In this document: piece by piece, positions 50,856 to 60,945 of the stretch
Position numbering within the stretch: the first letter of the stretch is position 1
Layout of the letters: every line of letters begins with the position of its first letter
From: Strigops habroptila
Lineage: Eukaryota; Chordata; Aves; Psittaciformes; Psittacidae
NCBI RefSeq assembly: GCF_004027225.2
Contig: NC_046358.1
Location: forward strand, 69,149,028 to 69,213,027
Direction: 5' to 3'
DNA: 64,000 bases
Made by a program: the position numbers and the translations under genes
Notes under the pieces: model-generated
Told to the model about the DNA's origin: nothing
The model's input: the letters and a program-made list of their open reading frames with translations, nothing else
The model's database searches: none

Positions 50856-52025
50856 TCAGCATCTGGGTGTCAGGATGGGATCACCACATGGTGCCCCAGG
50901 GTTGGTGGGCCTGTACGGGGGCCTCACACAGTACTTAAAGACTTTGACACAGTTCTCCCCTGTGTCTGCCACAAAGAGGTGGCCAAAGGAGGAGCAAGCC
51001 ACACCAGCCGGCCTCCGCAGCCTCGTGGACACCAGGCAGACAGGAGCTCCGTGCTCTGGGAACAAATGGACTGTCCGGAGCTGCTCATCTGCCACCAGGA
51101 TGCTGCCAGCCACATCAACGCAGACCCCAGCTGGGTTACCAAACCGGTGTCCGTATTTGCTGCTGAGGGAGTAGAGGAGCTTATAGCTGCTGGTGAAGAC
51201 CTTGACGTCTCCACACTCCTCACTGACCACGAAGCCTCCATTGGGCGCTGGACTGACGTAGCGAGGTCCCTGCAGGTTGGACACTGAGTGGATGTTGAGC
51301 GTCTTGAAGGCGTGGTCCAGAGCAAAGCTGTGGACTTGGCTTTGTGCATAGTCTGCTACCAAGATCCTGCCCATGGAGTCTACTGCAATACCCCTGGGGG
51401 AACCAACCTTTCTGATCTTTATCCATTCCCTCTTGGAGAGGCTGGTGTGAGAGTTGAAAACCCAGATGGCTCTATTCATCATGTCAGCCACAGCCACCCT
51501 TCCTGTCCGAGTCACGGTCACATCTTCTGGCAAGAAAGTGCCACTTTCCATCCCCGTTTGTTGGCAGGGCAGGGACTGCAGTGTTTGGCCTGTGCTGCTG
51601 AGGACATGGACCCAGGGAGCACTTTCGGCTGTCACGTAGATGGAGCCATCCAGGGAGCAGTGGATTCCACATACTCCCCCATAGCGGCTGCCAGTGGGGT
51701 TGGGGATCTTCCGGACCAGGTTATCCTGGCAATAGTGGAGGAGGTTCTTAATGTTGTCCAGATCTCCACACAGGCTTTTGGCCTTATCCACCAGCTGGTG
51801 GACGTGGTGCTGTGTCACCATGCCCATGCCACGCTGGCTGCTCAGCAGCGGGCTGGCTGCCTGCAGCGTGGCACTTGACTTCAGCTGCAGGGTGTAGATG
51901 GTTTTCCGAAGCTTGTCCTTTTGCTGGCTGGTCTCCAGAGTGTTGTCCATGACAAATCCCTTGTCCCTGTTTGGGGGAAGCAGTAGGACCATTACTGTCC
52001 TGCCTGCTGCCATCTCTGGGGACAT
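50856..52025 (-). CDS. NHLRC4: NHLRC4, NHL-repeat beta-propeller protein (long form)
   Basis: One open frame of 389 codons. Residues 30-105 are charged and helical (QQKDKLRKTIYTLQLKS, HHVHQLVDKAKSLCGDLDN), coiled-coil-like. Six NHL repeats follow at about 115-155, 160-206, 208-248, 251-295, 296-336 and 338-366, each with a GVCVD or RGIAVD strand and a VAD turn (ILVADYAQSQVH, ILVADEQLRTVH, LFVADTGENCVKVF). This should fold as a six-bladed propeller, a protein- or RNA-binding surface; its partner is unknown. As I recall it, human NHLRC4 has only about 123 residues and corresponds to the last three repeats. The start is uncertain. A splice-acceptor-like tract (CTGCTTCCCCCAAACAG) lies in frame just before residue 21, so the true start may be ATG 51950 (MDNTLETSQQ) or an upstream exon. 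Near the end TACTGT is followed by a donor-like GTGAGG. It lies between PRR35 and PIGQ, same strand. Confidence 0.9.
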   Translation of the reverse strand: MSPEMAAGRTVMVLLLPPNRDKGFVMDNTLETSQQKDKLRKTIYTLQLKSSATLQAASPLLSSQRGMGMVTQHHVHQLVDKAKSLCGDLDNIKNLLHYCQDNLVRKIPNPTGSRYGGVCGIHCSLDGSIYVTAESAPWVHVLSSTGQTLQSLPCQQTGMESGTFLPEDVTVTRTGRVAVADMMNRAIWVFNSHTSLSKREWIKIRKVGSPRGIAVDSMGRILVADYAQSQVHSFALDHAFKTLNIHSVSNLQGPRYVSPAPNGGFVVSEECGDVKVFTSSYKLLYSLSSKYGHRFGNPAGVCVDVAGSILVADEQLRTVHLFPEHGAPVCLVSTRLRRPAGVACSSFGHLFVADTGENCVKVFKYCVRPPYRPTNPGAPCGDPILTPRC

Positions 52026-52589
52026 GCTCTGAGCTCAGGTGCGTGCTGTCTACTCAAGGTCAAGATGCTGGTGCTAGGCTGGATTCACTCCAATGCGACA
52101 GAGACCAGATCATAGCCCTGACAGCTAATGACATGCTCAGGATATAAAGACAAACAGAGACCATGGCACAAAACTGACAAAGAGCCAGCAAACTGGATCT
52201 GCAGCTGGAGGAACCAGCCAAAAAGGTCCATTGGCTTCAATGACAGCTTGGCTGGTGCTAGATCTGGCCTGAGAATTTATGTGTAAAGGAGAGCCCTGTG
52301 TGAGCACACTGAATGGGATCCCCACCTCTCCAGTTCCTGTGATTAGTGGCTTCTCTCACGTTTTTAACACTTCTTAACCCTGTAAGCCTTATCTCTCCAA
52401 CCATGCTCTGTCCATGCTGACACTTCAGACCATGAGGATGACTATGCCTCCACCTCACGTGGGTCAGATGTGACACTTGGCTAGCATGTGTCTTTGTAAG
52501 GGCAGTCCCTCCCCATCCAAATAAACTTATTCCTGAATAAGTTTAAGTTTATAACCTGACAGAAAGAAGAAGTTTTCACACAGTGTTTT

Positions 52590-52651
52590 CAGATGTGAGA
52601 GCCACCATGAGAACCACAATTTCTCTTATGAGCCACCATGAGAACCACAAT
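52590..52651. repeat. Tandem duplication containing GAGCCACCATGAGAACCACA
   Basis: The 24-bp block beginning GAGCCACCATGAGAACC occurs twice, about 30 bp apart, separated by TTCTCTTAT. This is a simple two-copy duplication. Confidence 0.9.
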
Positions 52652-55497
52652 TGTTTTTTTGCCCACTCTCCCTCTGTTTTAAAGCCATAAGGAATGTCCT
52701 CCAGAAGGCAGAGATGACAGCCTGGCTCTGCTGTGTGCTCTCCAGGGCTGGCTGGAGCTGGTAAGAGAAATGTTAACAGAAATGTGGCCTCATTAAAGTT
52801 CCTGGAGAGGCAGAAGTTAACTTTGCTTTAAATGTGATTATAATTAATATCACAACGGACACACTTGGCTGTTCTGAGCTGTTTGCCACAGCTCCACCTT
52901 TATCACTCTGTGTCCCACGATTGCCTGGTATCATGTGCTCTGCACTGCCTGCAAAAGTAACGCTTCCCAAACCACAGCCAAAAGAAGCTGGGTTGAGGCA
53001 TACTGGGTGCAAATTGTCACCATTGCTAAAAACCATCCCCTGAATACTTGCAGAGCTATCAAACACAAATACGTGATGATGGGGATGAGTGCGACTGGGG
53101 AGGAAATCCAATTTCTGCTGCTTTCGGGGCCTGGGAACAGCTTTTCCCCCTTCTTCTCTAAATGGTTGTGCTTTCTTTCGCCAGCATTGGAAACCTCTGC
53201 CAGCCCCATGACTGCTGGTCAGGGTCCTCCTTCAGAGCTGTACAGAGTTCAAAATGCAAGACACTGAATTTTACAGGTAGGGAAACTGAGTCAGCACAAG
53301 GGAGCTAATGTGCCAGCCACCAGGAGTGTCTACCTCCTGCTTCCTGGGTGCTGGGCACCCAAAGCTGCCCTCAGCCCCGTGGTGGTGTGTCCTGAGCCAA
53401 ACCTGACTCCAAATTCATGGGTCTAAGCCCAGAAAGAGGTTCCTGATGCTGTCCCCAGCACAGCTCAGGCCAATGACCACATGCGTGACCACAAGCCCAG
53501 CTCAACAGGTCTGTACCTCTGTCCTGACGTCCTGGGTCTGTACCTCTGTCCTGCTGCCCGTCCTCCCACCAGCGCCGTCCTGCTCCCCACTGGGCTCAGG
53601 GCCGAGGGATATTGTGTTGTTAGTGACGGACGATTGCCCTTGAGTCTGGGTAAACACAAAAGCTCCTTGTGCTGACAACCAGAAGCAGCGAGACAAGGGC
53701 TGATCTGTGCGGGTTTTATTCCCTGCTGGTCTCATGCCCAGAAAGAAGGTGCCTTTCCCCCAGGATCTGCCCATCTCCCACCTACCTGCTCCTGCCAGAG
53801 GGAGGAGAAGCACCCAGGCGCCCAACTGCAGGGAGAGTTGGGGCTTTTATGTAGAGGCAAAGGGGCTGATTTGTTGCACCTCACCCTTAGTGTGAGACGC
53901 TCCTGGGAGGGGACGGGGACACTCACACCTCGATTCAGGGCTCCTGACTTGTCTCACTGTTTCTTGGCTGCCTCCCCATGTCCTCCCAGACTGGTTGTGT
54001 GCCTCAGCCTCCCCACTTGCAAAAAGGACACTGGTGCTTCTTGCCATGTGAGACTTTGAGGGCCAGTGATGGAGAAGCTCTCAAAGAGGCAGATCAGCTG
54101 AGTCTCCTGGGCACAGCCTCCTCTTCATCTTCACACTGCTCAACCCTGGCTCCCAAGCTGGGCAAGGCCGTGTTTGGAGTTGATGGTGGCGTTTATCAGT
54201 TCAGCTCAAAGAAAGAGGATCAGGAGTAAAAGCAAAGTCATCCAGGACCAGCCTGCATGGGGCTGGTCAGATCCTGCTCTCCCTCCCTGGCAGTGCCTGC
54301 TGACAATGCTCAATCCACCCTTGCTCACGGCGAGCTCAAGGCAACACCTTAAACCTGGCCAAGGCATAAAGAAGTTTGTGTCTGTTCATTACTCAGATGG
54401 GCCAAAGGTAAATGAAGTTTGGATCAGACACCCCCCACCTCTTGGGCTGCTTGGAGGGGCTGTGTGTGCCTGGCCCTTTGGATGAAGGAAGCGAGTTGGG
54501 GTCTGGCTGGCTGCAGGGATGGGATCTGCCTCTGAAGCCCCAGGGCTGGGTGCTCCTCTCTCAGTGTGTTTAAGGCCCTCCTGGTCCTAGATCAGTGTAT
54601 CCCCAATGCTCACAGCATTGGGAGGCTGCTCCAGACCCATTACCAGCCAAAATGACAAAATTACTTTGACGTGACAAGCGTGGGGCCGCTCCACCCCAGC
54701 CGCAGCAGGACGGCGGCAGCTTCAAAAACCATCTCCCAGAGCAACAGGCTCTGACCTTTTGTTTCGCTGTTGTGTGCTCCATCACCAGGATAAACAAACA
54801 CAGCCTGGCCCTGCGGCTCCCGTTCACCTTTCCAGGACCGTGGCTCTGTCACAACCTGTTTGAAAGCCATCCCCGGTCCTCAGGAAAAGCCTGTGTCATG
54901 GATGGCCCAGGCACAGCCCATGCCCACGCCAGCACCGGGAGCTGCAGGGTTCAAGGATGAGAGCATAGAGATGGACCAAGGGGAAGAGTGTTTGAGTCCA
55001 GTTCAGGCTTTCCTGAAGCATGTTACATGCAGGCATTAGTGGTGAACTTCTCCCCTCATGGCTTTTCCTCCCCTGGCTCAGGGACAGCAGCTCTTGCTTG
55101 AGAGTCCACAGGGCCTTGTTTCTTTGCTGAGACAGACACAGCACCTGCCTGGCACTGTGCACGTGTGCAGGGAGCCAGCAGGACATCCCATGGGACAAAC
55201 TGATGCCATTGCTACCGAGTCACAGACTTGTGGGAAACAACCAAACCCGTCCATGGGGAATATTTCCCTGTCTAAAGCACACCTCTGTGGCTGGGGAGTA
55301 GGTCAGGGGGACACAGATGGCCACAGTGGTCAGTGGAGTGTTAACGGTGATAGTGTGAAACCCTTCTGTAGCTCAGGTCCACACTGGACGCCGGAGCACT
55401 CCAGGGCTCCGGATTGCCATGAGCGTGGGGAGATTTTGCCGAGGGCTCTGATTGTTTGCTGGGAGCAGAAGTGGGTAGCCATGGGATTGAAGCAGGC

Positions 55498-55587
55498 GGG
55501 TGTCCAGCTGTTGGGTGTCCGACTGTTGGGTGTCCAGCTCTTGGGTGCCCAACTGTGGGGTGTCCAGCTGTCGGGTGTCTGACTGTC
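55498..55587. repeat. Minisatellite, six 15-bp units
   Basis: Six head-to-tail copies of GGGTGTCCAGCTGTT with a few substitutions. The unit length is a multiple of three, so open frames run through it on both strands; these are not genes. Confidence 0.97.
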
Positions 55588-55699
55588 CGGCATGTGACCG
55601 GCTGGCCACAGGCTTGTCATGTCTTTGCGCAGACACTAGGCGGCTCCGTCTTCTGAACAACGGGGGGTGATTGTCACCAATTAGCAAATCACAACGAAC

Positions 55700-55790
55700 T
55701 CTGTGTATGTATGTTTGTGTATGTATGTGTGTGTGTATGTATGTGTGTGTATGTATGTGTATGTATGTGTGTGTCTGTGTCTGTGTGTGA
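55700..55790. repeat. (TG)n/(TATG)n microsatellite
   Basis: About 90 bp of TGTGTATG-type compound dinucleotide and tetranucleotide repeat, alternating purine and pyrimidine throughout. Confidence 0.97.
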
Positions 55791-56222
55791 TTGTGACAGG
55801 AAGCAGTATCCCAGGAGTGTGAGAGCTGTCAGTGAGAAGCCAGAGGATCCACTGCTCGGCCATCCAGAGAAAACATGATCTCCAGGCCAAGCTGATCCCT
55901 TATCCCTGCTGCGCTCCCCCACTGTCCCCAGAGTGCCCAGAGTTCCCAGCTGGGAACACACAGGGGCTTGGGGGAGACACTAGGGGACAGTGCTCTTGGA
56001 GCCTGATCCCCCAGTGCGGGCAGGGACTGGGGCTGGGGCTTCCTAAGCCCAGTTACATGACAATGAGAGCAGGAATTCAGCTGCTCTTCAGGCAACACAG
56101 AAATCCCTCCAGGAAGGAAAGTTGTAACTACTCTTGTCCCTATAACTGCCCTGGCACTGTCCTGTGGGGGGTCATGGGCACCCCAGAACTCCTGCTGCCA
56201 GTTAGCTAGCCCATGGAGCTAA

Positions 56223-56358
56223 CCCCAAGGCCAAGCTGGATGGGGCTTGGAACAACCTGGTCTAGTGAAAGGTGTCCCTGCCCGTGGCAGGGGGTTGGAA
56301 CTGGATGAGCTTTGAAGTCCTTCCAACCCAAAACATTCCATGATTCTCTGATTCTATG
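56223..56358 (+). mobile_element. CR1 LINE fragment, 3'-terminal 135 bp
   Basis: Sense-oriented, AAGGCCAAGCTGGATGGGGC through GGGGGTTGGAACTGGATGAG to two terminal octamers (CCATGATTCTCTGATTCTAT), so its 3' end is complete. Confidence 0.93.
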
Positions 56359-58189
56359 CAGAAGGTTCTCTAGGGTCTGATAAGGGCTGAGCTGATACCT
56401 TGGCTTCTTCCTCTGTTCCTCCTCCGCAGCCTCCCACTCCCACAAGACTCACAAAAGGATTACGAAGTTAATCCTCTTTGAGACATCAAGCTCCCTGTTG
56501 AGCAGGACTGAAAGGGCTAAAAGCTATGAAGCACAGCAGGGCACTGGCACAGAGCTGCCTGGAGCAGCCCCATGGGTGACCCCCAGCCAGCCCTAGTGGC
56601 AGTGTCCCCATCGCCACCCCTCTCCCCACCTGCCCGAATACCAAATAATGGGTATTAATGGAGAAAATCTTTGTGCCAGAAACATCCTCTTGTGGACAGC
56701 ATCCTCTTATGGACCTTACTGGGCCATTTGGTCTTCCAGGAAGGGTTGCTCCAGCTCCTGGTGAGGAATTGTGCAGGCTGCTGTGCCACATGCTGGTGGG
56801 AACTAGCAAGGAAGCAGCTGCCCTTTCTGCTTCCCCTTCCCACCCAAACCACAAACTGTTGACGTCCTTGGGTACCCCACACCTGAAATTAAGGAGGAAA
56901 TAACAGTGGCTGTGGGGGTTTAAGCCTCTGCAGCTCTAGACCCAGGACAGTGATGTGGGTGTTTTGGCTTTGCAGTGGCCACTGCCTGGGGTGGGGGAGC
57001 CAGGGCTGCCCAGGCACCATACCTGGGTGTGCAGCACTCCTGGCTCTTCATGAAGCTTCTGCATTGCAGGAACATCTCTTCCTTCCCTCCCAACCCTTTG
57101 TCCCTCAGCATATTCCCCTTCACCCCAGGGTGCAGCAGTGGGGAGCACTCAGCCCTGGTGCCTCAGCACTGCTCAGCACCTCCTGCATTGCCTCGGCACC
57201 AGCAAGCATAGCCCCCTTGCACTCACCCTTCAGGCAGGAGCTCAGCAAACACCAACCTCAGCTGGGATCTCACCTGCCTCAGCCTGTGGTGCCCAAGGGA
57301 AACATTCTCCCTGCTCCGCTTGTCTGCCTTCAGGGAGCATCAGCCCAGGTAAGAGCCAGAGCTCTTTTCTCACCAGCCCCAGCTCTTTTAAGTACTTAAA
57401 CCCTCAGTGCTTCCCTCCATGGGCCTTTCATCCAATTCCAAAGCCAGAATAGTTCTGCCCTGGGCAAATACCCAGGGAAACAATCCATTTGGATGCATCC
57501 AAGAGCAGGGAAAGGAAACCTCCAATTGCAATAATAGATAGAGAGGGGGGAAAACGCGGCAGAGAAATTCTGTAGGGGTTTTGTACTCTGTTTTCCTCAC
57601 TCAAAGCTAAGGAGATGGGATCGCTGCTCCTCCATGCTCACCCACTCTCGCTGCATGCCATGAGGGGATGGAGGATACATTGAGAACACAACACTGCCCG
57701 AGCAGCTCTGGAGCTGCCATCCCACGGACTCCCTGGGATGATGGGGATCCTCTGGGGGCATTTCCCAGTTTGTCTTCCCAGCTCCAGCCTGGTACTTCCA
57801 CCTACCCTGGGCTTGCAGTTAAAGAGCACGCTGCAAAGCCGGTTCATTGCCCCTCTCCTGCCCGAGACAGAGTGACTCTGCTCCAGGTTCTCTTTGCAGC
57901 TTCACACGTCTGCTCAGGAATCTCCTGGCCGACCTTGGCCCTTCTTTAGTCCAGGTTTGGTAACTTTCCATTGCTCCCAGCTCTGGCCTGCCCACGTTGG
58001 GGTAAGAGAAAACTGGTTGTGCTGGGCAGGAACCACTTCTGGTCTCCAGCTGGTTCCACATGGTAGCTCCTCATTACAAGCGAGTGCCTGGCTCCCTGGC
58101 CCTGCTGCAGGTGGCTTGGGGATGTACCAACACAGGCGGACAGGCAAGACATACAGACAGGGCACCTCAGCACTTGCCTTCCCCAAGTC

Positions 58190-58457
58190 ATTTAGGACAA
58201 GAGGAAATGGCCTCAAGCTGTGCCAGGGGAGGTTTAGACTGGATATTAGGAGCAATTCCTTCCCCAAAGGGTGGTCAGGCATTGGAACAGGCTGCCCAGG
58301 GCAGTGGTGGAGTCACCATCCCTGGAAGTGTTCACAAACTGTGTAGATGAGACCCTTAGTGACATGGTTTAGTGGTGGCCTTGGCAGTGCTGGGGACGGT
58401 TGGACTTGATGATCTTAAAGGTCTTTTCTAACCTGGTTGATCCTATGATTCTGTGAT
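58190..58457 (+). mobile_element. CR1 LINE fragment, divergent subfamily
   Basis: Sense-oriented: GAGGAAATGGCCTCAAGCTG, GACTGGATATTAGGAGCAAT, GGTCAGGCATTGGAACAGGC, TTGGACTTGATGATCTTAAA and CCTATGATTCTGTGA. It is the mirror of 1365-1710 in sequence type, and the likely source type for the switched tail at 28669-28925. Confidence 0.93.
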
Positions 58458-59514
58458 TTCAGCTATGGCCTCCAAATTCGTGTGGTCCCAAATCACTTGG
58501 ATGTTCCCCACCCAGATTGGTGGGTGCAAGGGGTTAACTTGCCCTGGCATCAAATGTGTCCCCATTTCTTGGTGCCATAGTGAGCACCCTGCCAGTGCAT
58601 GGCAGCACCCTCTTCCCCTGAACATAGGATTAAGTCTACCCCATCTTTTACATGTGGGCAAATCAAGGATGTTTGCAGCTGCATGGGACCATGGTTTCCC
58701 CTGCCTGGCTGGGGTGCAGTGGAGGAGGTGATGCCTCTCTGCAGCCCAGGGGCTGTGGCTCTGCAGCAACTGTCCTGTTCCAGTACAGGATCCATTCCCA
58801 AAACTTGCTGCTAGCCTTTTGCAACCAAGCCAGGGAAACTGGGGGTCTCAGCATTTTCATGGGGTTTCTGGGATGCTCCTACGTCATGCTTGGGGCTGCC
58901 CTGCTCATGAGAAGCAGCCTGACATAACGTCATTGACCGCAACCTGTGGCCCCATCCCTATGTCCCAGGGTGCCTGGGTTGTCCCTGTGCTGTCTCCCCT
59001 TGCTCTTGACCCCCAGCAGTGCATGGAGCTGAGCTCACAGCCACACCAAGGCAGCTGGAAAACAGCAAACCCACCCTCAGTGTCCTCTGCTCTCAGCTTC
59101 CCTGGGGCCACGTCCTTGTGCCAAGGGGACAGGGAGAGCAACAAGGAAACTTGAAATTGTTCCTTCCACTGCCTTACCCAAGATAAGCCTTCCCTGAGGG
59201 TTTGTTTAGTAGGAAACTTTTCCCCACTCCCAATCCCTGAGTGTTCCTTCGCTCCTGAACCCAGAGGAGAAGGAATACTTGAGCAGGAGCAGCTGTACCC
59301 ACCTGGGGTTAGAAACCCATAAAAGTTGTGCAGCTCCATTGGCCAGGAGCTGTGCCGGGGACCTGCTGTGACCCCATGTCCCCCCAGCCTGGGAGAAGGG
59401 GGACTGCTGGCCCCAGCAGGGCAGGGACTTGCCTGGATACTCCAGCTGGCGATGGGAAGGGGCTTGGCTTGGCAGGGAAGTGGGGGGGACATGCAAGTAG
59501 CATGACTTTGGTCA

Positions 59515-59730
59515 ACCATGACCGAGAAAGATGGCTATCGAGTGGGCCTACAATAAAGGGCAGGTAATGGCTCGCTATCAGATGCCTTTAGGGTGACCAA
59601 ATAGCCGTGTAATGGGCCCAGTGCTGGAGTGGGCTGAGGGCCCTGGGGGTGCAGATTGCAGGCTGGATAAGCCACCCTGGTATTTCAACTCCCATCCATT
59701 ATTTAAATGCAAAGGTAAATGCTTCCATCT
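59515..59730. promoter_or_regulatory. Candidate enhancer-like element
   Basis: A change to balanced, non-repetitive sequence with dense factor-like sites: CCTACAATAAAGG (HOX9-13/CDX-like), GGTAATGG, GCTATCAG (GATA-like), CCAAATAGCC (CArG-like) and ATTTAAATGCAAAG (POU-like). It lies 3 kb downstream of the PRR35 stop. The call rests on motif density and composition only. Confidence 0.28.
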
Positions 59731-60048
59731 TTACAACTGGAATGGTGCCTCCAGCTCAGCCACCTCCTGAAGGTGCCATCCTGGTGGCCCATAGGCATCC
59801 CCCCTGGGCAGGGGACTGCCCTGGGCAGCCCATGGCAGGGCAGAGAGGAGCCATCCCCTCTGCGGGGTGCCACCAGCACCCTGGGGACAAGGTGCAGAGG
59901 CAGGTGGCAGGGTGGCACGCGGAATGTGGGACTTAACCCCGCACCCTCCTCTCTGCTTTTCCCTGCACCAGGATCCAGGTGCTGCAGCCTCATGGAGTTG
60001 GATGCCTCGTTCCAAAGGAAAAGGCTGTCTGTGTGTGCAGGGATTAGG

Positions 60049-60087
60049 ACCATCTTGGCTCTATGGGACCATCTTGGCTCTATGGGA
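60049..60087. repeat. 19-bp tandem duplication
   Basis: GACCATCTTGGCTCTATGG occurs twice in direct succession; probably a recent slippage event. Confidence 0.9.
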
Positions 60088-60174
60088 CTGCTGCAGGACC
60101 CACCAGAGCAGGCAGAGTTTCCCGGATAGCAGAACAGAGCAGAAAGCAGCAACTCCCGCTCGGAGGTTTCTCTC

Positions 60175-60180
60175 TTTAAT
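60175..60180 (-). terminator. PRR35: Possible PRR35 polyadenylation signal (ATTAAA)
   Basis: This is the first minus-strand AATAAA or ATTAAA I find downstream of the PRR35 stop codon, which would give a 3' UTR of about 2.6 kb. A plus-strand AATAAA at 60220-60225 followed by TGTGTG lies in the same AT-rich patch, so the transcript could instead be on the other strand. Confidence 0.25.
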
Positions 60181-60874
60181 GGTTTGGTTTTTGTTTTGTA
60201 CATTCGTAAAACTGTGAACAATAAATACTGTGTGATCAGCCCCCACCTTCTGCTCATCCCCAGGAGTGACGTAGAGAGGGATGCGGGATGCTGGTTCTGG
60301 CTCCGCTCATGGGAGAGGTGCCCAGCTCTCAGTGTGGGCACCACGGAGCAGGGCAGCATCCCAGCATCCCAGCTTGGGGTGGCAGGATGGAGTCAAGGGC
60401 TGGGGAGGGAGAGGTGATTCATGTGCAGGCAACATCTCAGCTAAAGAGAGGTGAAAGGCGGCACTGCCTGGCGGTTTGGGCACTGCTGAAGCCCAGGGCT
60501 GCTGGTCAGAGAGTTCAGCTACCCCTCTGGTGCCTTGGACCTTTGAGGTGCCCATGTTCAGATGGGGATCTGCTAAGAAAAACAGTGTGATGCTTGGGGC
60601 TGGGAGGAGATGGGGCTCCCGGGTGCGTGAGGGACCTACACATCTGGTTGTTCCTCAGAAGAGGTAAAGGCTGGGTGGGCAAGGAAGGATGTCATGGGAA
60701 AATGAGGCTCCAGCTTCTTGGCTGTGCCTGTGGGTGCTTTGCTGTGTGCTGGATGATGGTCCTGGCACGAAAGATGCACAAACAAGGTGGTGTGGGGAGA
60801 GTAGGGAGCCCTGAGATACGGGAAAAGGGATGTGTTGGTGTGGGGACAGCAGCTGTGTGAGCAAGGGAGCTGCC

Positions 60875-60945
60875 GAGGGGTGGGTGACAGGGGGGCACAG
60901 GGTGACAGGAGAGTACAGGGTGATAGGGGGCACAGGGTCGCAGAA
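60875..60945. repeat. Degenerate GGGTGACAG minisatellite
   Basis: Four to five imperfect copies of a GGGGGCACAGGGTGACAG-like unit lie in the presumed PRR35 3' flank. Confidence 0.75.

Noticed and set aside
55330-55687. Open frames with repeated TPNSWTPDS-like peptides
   Set aside because: Translation of the 15-bp minisatellite, whose unit is a multiple of three.
59703-60359. 218-codon minus-strand open frame in the presumed PRR35 3' region
   Set aside because: No recognisable domain; it overlaps several other frames of similar length and lies across a duplicated 19-bp block.
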